In this document: one piece after another, positions 26,174-33,618 of the stretch
Numbering within the stretch: position 1 is the stretch's first letter
Layout: each line of letters opens with the position of its first letter
From: Pontibacter litorisediminis
GTDB taxonomy: Bacteria > Bacteroidota > Bacteroidia > Cytophagales > Hymenobacteraceae
Assembly (NCBI RefSeq): GCF_029360645.1
Contig: NZ_JARDUA010000006.1
Coordinates: 229,313 to 293,312 of the forward strand
Reading direction: 5' to 3'
DNA length: 64,000 nt
Position numbers and translations under genes: made by a program
The notes under the pieces: model-generated
The model's input: only the letters and a program-made list of their open reading frames with translations
The model's database searches: none
What the model was told of the DNA's origin: nothing

Positions 26174-26226
26174 TATTCTTCAAAGCGAAGAATTTCCTTC
26201 TTGCCAGACTCTACTCACATACTTTT

Positions 26227-26901
26227 ATGAAAACAAACACGCAAACCTGTTTACAGCTGCTAAAGATGTCCTTCGGATTTCTGTTCTTTTTAAACAGCTG
26301 CATCCCGTCTACAACTTATACTTCCTCTGTCGGAGGATGCCCTAAGGCTTTCAAGTCAGGGGAGCGGGTGCTGATGGGAGAAGCGACAGGCATATCCCCC
26401 CATCAATCTTACAGGCTCTACCAGCAGTTTGCAGACGAGGTTAAGGAGGCGGGCTTGGTGCCATCCTATGCAGTGGAGCAGGAAATGGTCCTTCGGATGC
26501 ACGGCATACAGCCCGGCATGGCTGCCGACTCAAGCAGCCTGTCTGTAATGCAGCGTTTGGGGTATAATTATTTTATCAAAGTACATGTTGGAAACACAGC
26601 ATCAGGAACAGGCTATAACAGCGTGAGCGCCGCCGAACAAAGGGAACTGCAGGCCGGGTACGGCACACAAGCAGAAGATGAAACGAAGGCTTCCGTGACT
26701 TTTGAGCTATACGCTACGGGCAGCAGGCAGCGCATCTACACGTTGGCTGCTACAACAAGTATGGGAGGAGTGACACTTCCGAACAGAGACACGGAAAACG
26801 GTTATCGTGGAAGCAAATCTGCCAACCTATCCTCCGTTACGCAAGCCATTGACATGGCATTTAAGAAAGGCGTCAAAAAGGTATTAGAGGAGTGCCGGTA
26901 G
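26227..26901 (+). CDS. lipoprotein of unknown function
   Basis: A 224-residue protein whose signal ends at Cys25 (FLFFLNSC), so a lipoprotein. The mature part has a mixed fold with a stretch SYRLYQQFADEVKEAGLVPSY, a central GYNYFIKVHVGNTASGTGYNS and a C-terminal helix (AIDMAFKKGVKKVLEECR) reminiscent of periplasmic lipoproteins that bind peptides or assemble at membranes, but I recognise no family. I choose ATG 26227; the frame open from 26068 would place the operator-like inverted repeat inside the gene. Convergent with the methyltransferase. Confidence 0.72.
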   Translation: MKTNTQTCLQLLKMSFGFLFFLNSCIPSTTYTSSVGGCPKAFKSGERVLMGEATGISPHQSYRLYQQFADEVKEAGLVPSYAVEQEMVLRMHGIQPGMAADSSSLSVMQRLGYNYFIKVHVGNTASGTGYNSVSAAEQRELQAGYGTQAEDETKASVTFELYATGSRQRIYTLAATTSMGGVTLPNRDTENGYRGSKSANLSSVTQAIDMAFKKGVKKVLEECR

Positions 26902-26920
26902 GCTTGCCTGGGAGCAGGGG

Positions 26921-27706
26921 CTATGTTTTGCCCTCGGCTTTGTAATCCTGGAGGTAAGCGGTTTTCTTAGTGCGGCGCCCGATCAGCTTGAAGAAAGATA
27001 TAAAGCCCTGCTCATCAAGTTGAAGGGCCTTGGCAAAGGGGTCTTCCTCATCGGCCTCCTCAAAGTCCTGGATATAATGCTTCCGCACCAGCTCCGCCTC
27101 TTGTAGCTCCTGGGCCACCTCTATGTGCACCAGGCCGGTTTTCTCCCAAAGCCTGCGCCACCAGTCTAGGGTATGAATAAAGTACCAGTAGTGCTGGTAA
27201 TCCTCCCGCAAAAATTCCGGCACCTGCTCCAGCGACTCAATCTCTTTGGTAAAGCACACATCCACAATGGCAATATGGCCGCCGGGCTTCAGAAAGCGGG
27301 CAATGTAAGGCAGGTACTTCTCGTCGGTGCCGAAGTAAGTATAAGAGTCCACCACGATCACGGCATCGAAATACTCCTGCGCAAAGGGCAGGGCACGGGC
27401 GTCGGCTTCCAAGGGAATCACCTTATCCTGGCAGTTCTCATGGCAGATGCGCTGGTAGTTATCGCTGGCTGATACGGCCTCATCCACGGCATACACCGTA
27501 ACGCCAAACTCCTTCGCCAGAAAGATAGAGCTGATGGCCTTGCCGCAGCCTAAATCAAGCACACGCATGCCCGGCTTCAGCTGCAGCGACTTGGTGAGGC
27601 TCTCCAGGTTAAAGAGCACGTTCTCGCCCATGGAGTAGCGGCGCACCCACTCTGGGTCGTAGCGCATCGCCTTCGGGAAAACATGTTGCAGTTTGTTGCT
27701 GGCCAT
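26921..27706 (-). CDS. class I SAM-dependent methyltransferase
   Basis: A 261-residue cytoplasmic methyltransferase. Motif I (VLDLGCGKAISSIFLA) near residues 46-60 binds S-adenosylmethionine; the acidic end of strand 2 is VYAVDEAVS, and YFDAVIVVDSYTYFG with GGHIAIVDVCF are motifs II and III. The C-terminus has an unusual acidic stretch (DFEEADEEDPF). Substrate unknown. It is upstream of the NAD(P)-binding gene's end but on the same strand; 53 bases separate them. Confidence 0.88.
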   Translation of the reverse strand: MASNKLQHVFPKAMRYDPEWVRRYSMGENVLFNLESLTKSLQLKPGMRVLDLGCGKAISSIFLAKEFGVTVYAVDEAVSASDNYQRICHENCQDKVIPLEADARALPFAQEYFDAVIVVDSYTYFGTDEKYLPYIARFLKPGGHIAIVDVCFTKEIESLEQVPEFLREDYQHYWYFIHTLDWWRRLWEKTGLVHIEVAQELQEAELVRKHYIQDFEEADEEDPFAKALQLDEQGFISFFKLIGRRTKKTAYLQDYKAEGKT

Positions 27707-27759
27707 AGGTCAATTTATACATGCTAAAAAAGCAGCATACGCGGCGGCAGGAGCGAAAG

Positions 27760-28425
27760 TTAGCGGCCCATGCGGGCAATCTCGTCTGAGGGGTGGATGT
27801 GCTTGCCGGGTCTCTCGGCTTTGGCAGCTTCCAGCATGGCACGGGCAACGGTTTCGCCCGCTATGGGCTTGTACTTTTGCAGCGGCCCGATCATGAGCCC
27901 GCTCAGGGGCCTCATCACCTTACTGGCAAAATCCTCGCCAGCACGCTTTTCCTCCCGCTCGCCCAGCAGCAGCGAGGGCCGGAAGATGTGGGTAGACGTA
28001 AAGGCTTGCTGCTGCACGTCGCGCTCCATCTCGCCTTTCACTTTGTTGTAGAAGACCAAAGAGCCGGCATCGGCGCCCATGGCCGACACCACTAAAAACT
28101 GCATCGCGCCTTTCTTGGCCGTTATCTCCGCCAGCTGTGTCACATACGTGTGGTCAACCTTGTAGAAGTTCTCCTTGGAGCCAGCCTTCTTGATGGTGGT
28201 GCCAAGGGTGCAAAACACGTCGTCGGCCACCATGTCAGAGGCATAGTCCTTCATCTTATTGAAATCGATGACCTGCTGGTCCAGCTTGGGGTGGATCAGG
28301 GGCAACTCGTGGCGGCCAATGGAAATAACCTGGCTATAGCGTTCGCTCCTAAGCAGCAGGGACAGCAGGTGCCCCCCTACTAGCCCGCTGGCTCCGGCTA
28401 TCAGTGCGGTTCGTACTTTCTGCAT
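27760..28425 (-). CDS. NAD(P)-binding oxidoreductase (TIP30/HTATIP2-like)
   Basis: A 221-residue Rossmann-fold protein with the atypical short-chain dehydrogenase glycine motif GASGLVGGHLL (residues 11-21) and a YxxxK-type pair in FYNKVKGEME. It resembles the HTATIP2/TIP30 and NmrA-related branch (VVSAMGADAGSLVFYNKVKGE, IFRPSLLLGEREE). The reaction is unknown. It is co-oriented with the DUF5916 gene; its ATG lies in one arm of a 15-bp hairpin whose other arm carries the end of DUF5916, so its translation is probably coupled to that gene. Confidence 0.85.
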   Translation of the reverse strand: MQKVRTALIAGASGLVGGHLLSLLLRSERYSQVISIGRHELPLIHPKLDQQVIDFNKMKDYASDMVADDVFCTLGTTIKKAGSKENFYKVDHTYVTQLAEITAKKGAMQFLVVSAMGADAGSLVFYNKVKGEMERDVQQQAFTSTHIFRPSLLLGEREEKRAGEDFASKVMRPLSGLMIGPLQKYKPIAGETVARAMLEAAKAERPGKHIHPSDEIARMGR

Positions 28426-28453
28426 ATAGTTTTTTGCTTATGCAGAAAGTACG
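28412..28453 (-). promoter_or_regulatory. stop/start hairpin between DUF5916 gene and oxidoreductase gene
   Basis: On the minus strand CGTACTTTCTGCATA and TATGCAGAAAGTACG are perfect 15-bp complements with a 12-base loop AGCAAAAAACTA. The DUF5916 stop (TAA, 28438-28440) straddles the left arm and the loop, and the next gene's ATG (28423-28425) is in the right arm. In the folded RNA the start codon would be hidden until ribosomes finish the upstream gene. Confidence 0.8.
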
Positions 28454-30945
28454 TTCCTAAGCGCTACATAGTCTATAAAGTATAGCAGTTTCACTGAGAA
28501 ATTATTGTTCTGCGGCACGGCAAAGGTGTTGGAGAGGTTATCGAAGTAGCGGTTCTCCACCTGGTTTGCTCTGTCTTCGATAAAGTTCTTCCAGACCACG
28601 CGCAGCTCGCTGCCCGGGGCAAAGCGCCAGCTGTATACCAGGTCCATGGTAAAGGTGTTGTAGTTGATGTCGTGTATGGCAGCGGTATGAATTTCCTGCT
28701 CCGCTGAGGTTGGCTGCAGCAGTCCTTTCCTCGTCAGCTCAAAAAACTCCTTGTATGCCGCCCTGGACCAGTAGTGGCGCATGTTCAGCGTCAGGCCGGA
28801 GCGCTCGTTAAAGATGTAGGCGCTGCTGATGGTGGTGCTCAACGTGGTAAGGGTGCGGTCGCCGAAGAGGGTGTGCTTTTGCTGCTGCGCGTCCTCATAC
28901 TTGCCGGCATAGCCAATGTTGCGCTTGTCTATGCTGTAGCTGTTGCCGTTCGCAATAGAAAACTTATCGTTTATGCGGAAGCGCGGCGAGAGGCTGAACG
29001 ACCAGCTGTTCTGGTCGTAGCGGCGGGAGCGCCAGAAGTTGGTGCTGGCATCCAGGGCAAAGCGCCTGCGGTAATCGCTGCTGAAGCCGATGTTGGAGCT
29101 GACAGCCGGGGGCTGCACAAACACCTGCGGAAAAGCACGCGCCTCAAAGTAGTTGTACCGCTCGCCGGGGCGCACGCTCACGCCTCCCCAAAGGCTGTTA
29201 AAGTTACGGAAACGCACACTGGAGCTGGCGTTAAAATCCATGGCGATGAACTTGCTGGGGGCATAAAGCATGCTGTGGCCCACGCTGAAGCTGTTGTTCC
29301 AGGACAGGAACTTCCAGACCGGCTGGTAAAAGTTGTAGCTGACGCTGGCGCTGGTGTATATTTCGTTGTTGTTGCTCAGAAAGCCCAGGTCGTTGATGTC
29401 ATACGTGTCAGACTCCACGCTGTGGCTGATGCCGTAGCGCAGGTTGCCGCTGATCTTACTCAGGTTCACCGAGTACTGGTGCCCCAGCTTCACGCCGTTC
29501 TCCTCGTCCTTCCCATACTGCTGGCTCAGGTTGCCGCCGGTGGTCAGGGCGAACATGTTGTTCTTATCGGCAAAGCGCATGCGCAGGCCGGTTACGTTGG
29601 CGTCGTAGAAGCCGCTGGCGCGGGTAACGTTGGTGTTGGTAAAGGTTACGTAGGAGTTGCGCGGCAGTGTCTGGTCCAGCACAAACACGTTGTAATTGGT
29701 AAACGGGTCGGTGAGTACCTCGCGGGTGTTGCCCAGGGAGTCCTGCACGGTGGCGTAAGTGTTACCGGTAAAGGCGTTGAACAAACCGATGCCCAGCCCG
29801 CGGCGCGTGCGGCCCGATATTTTGGCGGCGTTCAGCAGCTGCGTCTCTGCCGGGTTGCGGGTGATTTCCTCACCATCCCTTAACTGCTCCTCCACCAGGT
29901 CACGTCCCACCGGGCGGGCGCCGATGCGGCGGGAGTAGAACAAGCCTGCCTTGTTGAAGAGCTCGGTGCCCTCGGTGAAAAACTGGCGGTTCTCGCTATA
30001 CTTCACCTCAAAGGGCCCCAGGTTCAGCACCTGGTTATCCGACTGCGTTTGCCCAAAATCAGGGATCAGGGTCACGTCCAGCGTAAAAGCATCGTTGATG
30101 CCGTACTTCACGTCCATGCCACCGTTAACGGAGTGGGTAAGGTCTTTGGCCTCGCTCTCGTCATCCTGGTTGGTGTAGTGGTTCACGTAACCCGATACGT
30201 AAGGCATAAACTGCAGCCGCACCGGCGACTTCACTCCTTCAATGCCGATCACGCGGCCGGCCTGGTTGATGAGGCCGCTTACCGAATTGTCTACATGGCT
30301 CCAGAAGGATTTCTCGCGGTTGCGGCGGATCACGCGCATGTAGTTCACGCCCCAGGTCTGCACCTCGGCCTCCGGAAAGCGGATGGCGCTGTAAGGTATG
30401 CGCATCTCCACGGTCCAGCCCTGGTCGTGGGTTTTTACGCTGCTCTCCCACACGGCATCCCAGTTCCAGTCCTCGCTCCCCTGCGAGTGCTTGACATCGG
30501 TTTGCACACCGGCTGCGGACACCAGGAAGGCGAAGGCGTTCTGCTTGTCGTTGTACGTATCGAGGTACACCCCAAACATATCGGAGTTATTCTCGCCGGA
30601 GTCGCGCTGGCCCAATTGGGTAAGCACTGAGTCGGGGGCGGTGTCATAAAGTATGGCCCCGATGTACACGGCATCGTTGTCGTAGAGCATGTATACTTCC
30701 GTCTCCTGGGAGGAGGGCCTGCCGTTGAGCGGGTCGTAGCGGTAGAAGTTGCGGGCAGGCTGTACCTGGTGCCATACCTCAGGCTCCAGGTCTCCGTCCA
30801 GCACGGGGGCCACCTGTGTGCGGGTTACCTTGGTGGTTTTGCTGGCTTTGCTCTTTTCTGTTTCTGTGTCGTTGTTTCCGTGGGCCTGTGCTCCTCCTGC
30901 GCACAGGCCAAGTATTAGCGCGAAAGGTAAAAGTCTAGTAAGCAT
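28438..30945 (-). CDS. DUF5916 protein with CBM9-like N-terminal domain
   Basis: An 835-residue exported protein. Signal peptide (MLTRLLPFALILGLCAGGAQA), a CBM9-like domain (about 45-240, with APVLDGDLEPEVW, DNDAVYIGAILYD, GWTVEMRIPYSAIRF), then a C-terminal DUF5916 domain predicted as a beta barrel. Such proteins are common in Bacteroidota outer membranes; ligand unknown. Its stop codon lies in a hairpin coupling it to the following NAD(P)-binding gene. An antisense frame of 369 codons on the plus strand reflects GC-rich third positions and is not a gene. Confidence 0.9.
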   Translation of the reverse strand: MLTRLLPFALILGLCAGGAQAHGNNDTETEKSKASKTTKVTRTQVAPVLDGDLEPEVWHQVQPARNFYRYDPLNGRPSSQETEVYMLYDNDAVYIGAILYDTAPDSVLTQLGQRDSGENNSDMFGVYLDTYNDKQNAFAFLVSAAGVQTDVKHSQGSEDWNWDAVWESSVKTHDQGWTVEMRIPYSAIRFPEAEVQTWGVNYMRVIRRNREKSFWSHVDNSVSGLINQAGRVIGIEGVKSPVRLQFMPYVSGYVNHYTNQDDESEAKDLTHSVNGGMDVKYGINDAFTLDVTLIPDFGQTQSDNQVLNLGPFEVKYSENRQFFTEGTELFNKAGLFYSRRIGARPVGRDLVEEQLRDGEEITRNPAETQLLNAAKISGRTRRGLGIGLFNAFTGNTYATVQDSLGNTREVLTDPFTNYNVFVLDQTLPRNSYVTFTNTNVTRASGFYDANVTGLRMRFADKNNMFALTTGGNLSQQYGKDEENGVKLGHQYSVNLSKISGNLRYGISHSVESDTYDINDLGFLSNNNEIYTSASVSYNFYQPVWKFLSWNNSFSVGHSMLYAPSKFIAMDFNASSSVRFRNFNSLWGGVSVRPGERYNYFEARAFPQVFVQPPAVSSNIGFSSDYRRRFALDASTNFWRSRRYDQNSWSFSLSPRFRINDKFSIANGNSYSIDKRNIGYAGKYEDAQQQKHTLFGDRTLTTLSTTISSAYIFNERSGLTLNMRHYWSRAAYKEFFELTRKGLLQPTSAEQEIHTAAIHDINYNTFTMDLVYSWRFAPGSELRVVWKNFIEDRANQVENRYFDNLSNTFAVPQNNNFSVKLLYFIDYVALRNVLSA

Positions 30946-31045
30946 ACGTCAGGGCCGCACCTGGTCAGGGCGCGACAGGTTTTAAAAGTGAGAACGTCAG
31001 GTTATGTAGTATATAGGGCGTATGCGGGTGGCGGAGAGGCGGGTG

Positions 31046-31888
31046 TTAGCTTTTCCGCAGCCGTATACTGTCAGGTTCAATGGTAATTTTGCCGGCCTTG
31101 TACAGGCCGCCTATGGCGCGCTTAAAGGTTTTCTTGCTCATGCCCAGCGTCTGGTAAATATCCTCTGGCGAGCTGCTGTCGGAGAGGGGCATCCAGCCGC
31201 TGCCCTGCTGCAGCAGGCGCAGGATCTTGTCGGCAGCCTCGTCCTTCTCCTCCAACTGGTTCACGCCCGGCTTCCGCAGGGTCACGTCGATCTTGTTGTC
31301 CGGGCGGATCTGCTTGATATAGCCGGTGGCCTTGTCGCCGATGCGCAGGTCCTGGAATACCTCATTTTTATAAAGGATGCCCATGTAGGCGCTGTTGATG
31401 ATAACCTTGATGCCGATGTCGGTGAGGCCGGCCACCAGCAGCTGTACCTCGTCGCCTTCGTTTAGTTGGATATCCTCATTGTGCAGGTACTTGCCAAGCT
31501 TGGAAGTGGCTACCACGCGGTCGGAGCTCTCATCCAGGTATACATACACGCAGTACTTGCGGCCTACCTGCATCTTGTTCTTCTGGTTGTTGAGCGGCAC
31601 CAACAAATCCTTCTCCAGTCCCCAATCCAAAAACGCGCCGAAAGGGGTAACATCGGTACAGGTGAGGCCGGCAAACTCATTTACAGTAGCATAGGGCTCC
31701 AGGGTAGTGGCAATCATGCGGTCCTCGGAGTCGCGGTACACAAACACGCGCAGCCTGTCGCCCACTTTTGCGCCTTCCGGCAGGTACTTGCCCGGCAGCA
31801 GAATGTCTCCGTCGTCTGAGGAGAGGTACACGCCAAAGTCCACTTCACGCGCTATCTCCAGCTCGTTGTAATTACCTAAATCTACCAT
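31046..31888 (-). CDS. CvfB-like S1 RNA-binding protein
   Basis: A 280-residue cytoplasmic protein of the CvfB/YitL family. N-terminal S1-like barrels (about 5-65 EVDFGVYLSSDDGDILLPGKYL; 70-135 with VTPFGAFLDWGLEKDLLVP; 150-215) are followed by a winged helix (about 225-278, DIYQTLGMSKKTFKRAIGGLYKAGKI). CvfB binds RNA and affects virulence-gene expression in Staphylococcus; the role here is unknown. It has its own promoter element at 31936-31966 and no operon partner. Confidence 0.9.
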   Translation of the reverse strand: MVDLGNYNELEIAREVDFGVYLSSDDGDILLPGKYLPEGAKVGDRLRVFVYRDSEDRMIATTLEPYATVNEFAGLTCTDVTPFGAFLDWGLEKDLLVPLNNQKNKMQVGRKYCVYVYLDESSDRVVATSKLGKYLHNEDIQLNEGDEVQLLVAGLTDIGIKVIINSAYMGILYKNEVFQDLRIGDKATGYIKQIRPDNKIDVTLRKPGVNQLEEKDEAADKILRLLQQGSGWMPLSDSSSPEDIYQTLGMSKKTFKRAIGGLYKAGKITIEPDSIRLRKS

Positions 31889-31935
31889 GTTCTATTGCTT
31901 ACGGGGTGAATGGGGCAGAGGCTGTACTCCCCTTA

Positions 31936-31966
31936 CAAATCTACTAAAAAGCAGGCGGGCTTGAAA
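31936..31966 (-). promoter_or_regulatory. promoter of the CvfB-like gene
   Basis: On the minus strand TTTC (31963-31966, one mismatch to TTTG), a 19-base spacer, then TAGATTTG (31936-31943), an exact TAnnTTTG. The start codon is 48 bases downstream. Confidence 0.6.
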
Positions 31967-32095
31967 GTTGCAACAACAGATATTAGGAATAAAGTATGCT
32001 TGTTGTTGATAAGTCTACGTTTGAGCAGGGTGTTTTATGAATTAAGGGATGAAGCAGGCATTGTGAATACTTGGCTATACTTTTATACTTCCCGC

Positions 32096-32518
32096 TTCTG
32101 GCGCAAGTCTTCAGACTTGTGTCCTGCTGTGGTGTCGAGTCTCTGACTCGACTGGCTTAGGAAAGCCAACTTTATACTTAGGCTATACTTTTATACTTGG
32201 TTCTTACTTTCGCTGGCGCAAGCATCCGCCTGTGTCTTTTTATACTTGAGTTATACCTTTTATACTTGCTGGCTTATACTTCCATGAGCCGCCGCTTCCT
32301 GCATTTTGACACAAGCTATCCTTGTTAGCTGCCGCTGATCCTCTAGTTCCCACAAACCTACTGTTGCATTTCATACTTTGGTGCTCTCCAGCCCGAGAGG
32401 GCTCGTCCTCGGGCATCGCGCTGTGTACATTTCCTTTGCTGTCGCAATGCCGCCAAGGCGGCACCGTAAATCTACAAGGCGCTCAACCCAAGGACTGGAA
32501 ATCGGTTCGATAGCCACA
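32096..32518 (-). repeat. structured intergenic element, copy B
   Basis: Read on the minus strand it begins near CCAGTCCTTGGGTTGAGCGCC-like sequence. Hairpins: TGCCGCCAAGGCGGCA (32448-32463, perfect), AGCCCGAGAGGGCT (32390-32403), TGGCTT/AAGCCA (32153-32168), GTCGAGTC/GACTCGAC (32134-32152), and AAGTCT/AGACTT within 32100-32124. An extra segment rich in TTATACTT separates core from tail. Same direction as the upstream dps2. Confidence 0.8.
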
Positions 32519-32525
32519 GCTTTTT

Positions 32526-32595
32526 TGTCATCTCGAGTGAAATGAGAGATCTCTTTAGAATTTCGGATAGATCTCTCCCAAAGGTCGAGATGACA
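32526..32595. repeat. TCATCTCGA palindromic repeat, copy 2
   Basis: Outer arms TGTCATCTCGA and TCGAGATGACA are perfect complements; inner arms GAGAGATCT and AGATCTCTC pair as well. Same nested design and about the same length (70 bp) as the copy at 21318. Confidence 0.88.
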
Positions 32596-32614
32596 GGGAA
32601 AGGAGTAAGTATGG

Positions 32615-32700
32615 CTCCCCTCCTTGGATAAGGAGGGGCAGGGGTGGTTGGACCAGGTGCTACAGAATTCCCCTCTTGGGAGGGGTTAGGGGTGGGTTTA
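32615..32700. repeat. two CCCCTCC-type palindromes
   Basis: CCCCTCCTT/AAGGAGGGG followed by CAGGGGTGGTTGGACC (32615-32654), and CCCCTC/GAGGGG followed by TTAGGGGTGGG (32668-32700). Relatives occur at 46091-46126, 46178-46217, 61048-61080 and 61135-61175. Confidence 0.8.
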
Positions 32701-32709
32701 TACTTGTAG

Positions 32710-32729
32710 GGACAGGTCGCGACCTGTCC
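32710..32729. repeat. 20-bp perfect palindrome
   Basis: GGACAGGTCGCGACCTGTCC has no loop. In RNA it could only fold with a strained tip, so a DNA-level role (cruciform or protein site) fits better. Confidence 0.85.
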
Positions 32730-32781
32730 GCGCAACGGCAACAACTATGAAACTTATACTTCAGCAGCAGCAGTTACACAG

Positions 32782-32820
32782 CTCCCTCTCCTGTTCTTAG
32801 GAGAGGGCCGGGGTGAGGTG
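32782..32820. repeat. CCTCTCC-type palindrome
   Basis: CCCTCTCCTGTTCTTAGGAG with flanking GAGGGCCGGGGTGAGG. The reverse complement form, with the same centre, occurs at 46128-46163. Confidence 0.8.
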
Positions 32821-32871
32821 AATACATGCCAGGAGTTTACCACCTCCTGCTTCAGGGTAAAGGCTACAAGT

Positions 32872-32932
32872 ATAAAGTATAAAGTATAAACCCCGACAGC
32901 TCTCGCCATCGGGGTTTATACTTTATACTTGT
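32872..32932 (-). terminator. dps2 terminator built from AAGTATAA arms
   Basis: A perfect 22-bp stem (32875-32896 with 32909-32930). The inner part is CCCCGA/TCGGGG, and the outer part is two tandem AAGTATAA units pairing with two TTATACTT units. It starts 12 bases after the dps2 stop. Confidence 0.85.
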
Positions 32933-32942
32933 TCGTGCCATG

Positions 32943-33545
32943 TTAAGCCTTCGCTTTCTTTTTAGATTTTGATTTAGACTCCTCTGCCTCGCCATCCTCC
33001 AGGATATCACCAGGCAGGTGCACCAGGCCGATTGAAAGGCTGTCTTCGCCCAGGAAGTGCTCAATGTGGTGGCAGCGGTCTTCCGTCTTCAGCAGAATGC
33101 CCTCCAGTAGCGATTTGGTGGCAAAGTCTTCCAGCTCAAAAGCTTTCTTGATAGACTTGCGCAGCTCCACGGCAATGGTCTTCTCATCGTCCATGTCTTT
33201 GTTTAGCATCTCCCGGATGCGGAACTCGCCTTCTTCCTCGTGCTCCAGGTAAGCAATCTTCAGTTGGTTTGCCGGGTGGCAGGTAGGGCAGTAGCCCATT
33301 ACGGTCAGGCGCTCGGCAATGGCGTCGTACTGTTCGTGTATCTCGTTGTAGTGCTCCTCAAAGAACAGGTGCAGGTCGCGGAACTGCGGGCCCTCCACCA
33401 GCCAGTGGTGCTTGTGGTATTGGTGGTATAGTACAATAAAGGAAGCCAGGTGGCGGTCTAGTTCTTTGGCCATGGCCGTAGCCGTCTCTTTCGTCAGTCC
33501 TACCGGGTTGCCTTCGTATTCGTTCTTCTCTCTTACTTTTTTCAT
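32943..33545 (-). CDS. second Dps-family ferritin-like protein
   Basis: A 200-residue Dps homologue with all ferroxidase ligands correctly spaced: His47, His59, Asp74, Glu78. It differs from the Dps at 8.4 kb by a CPTC motif (Cys86, Cys89) next to the ferroxidase helix and a lysine/serine-rich C-terminal tail (EESKSKSKKKAKA) of the kind that binds DNA. Length is greater than typical (about 160-170). I start at ATG 33545; a TTG two codons upstream is possible. Its terminator is made of AAGTATAA repeats, and hub 2 lies beyond it. Confidence 0.9.
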   Translation of the reverse strand: MKKVREKNEYEGNPVGLTKETATAMAKELDRHLASFIVLYHQYHKHHWLVEGPQFRDLHLFFEEHYNEIHEQYDAIAERLTVMGYCPTCHPANQLKIAYLEHEEEGEFRIREMLNKDMDDEKTIAVELRKSIKKAFELEDFATKSLLEGILLKTEDRCHHIEHFLGEDSLSIGLVHLPGDILEDGEAEESKSKSKKKAKA

Positions 33546-33618
33546 AGTCAATATATGCGTTTCGTTTTAGGGTTACTTCCCTATAAACAGGTAAAGAGAC
33601 CAAAAAGATACATGCAGG

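Larger units (their letters stand above)
31967..32865. repeat. intergenic repeat hub 2
   Basis: About 900 bases without a gene, read on the minus strand from the second Dps. In order: a TCTCCTGTTCTTAGGAGA palindrome (32782-32820), the perfect palindrome GGACAGGTCGCGACCTGTCC (32710-32729), two CCCCTCC palindromes (32668-32700, 32615-32654), the TCATCTCGA palindrome (32526-32595), and copy B of the structured element (32096-32518). About ten TTATACTT/AAGTATAA 8-mers are packed into 32080-32760. Confidence 0.8.

Noticed and set aside
28774..29883. Plus-strand open frame of 369 codons inside the DUF5916 gene
   Set aside because: Antisense shadow caused by GC-rich third positions; A/V/G-rich translation without motifs.
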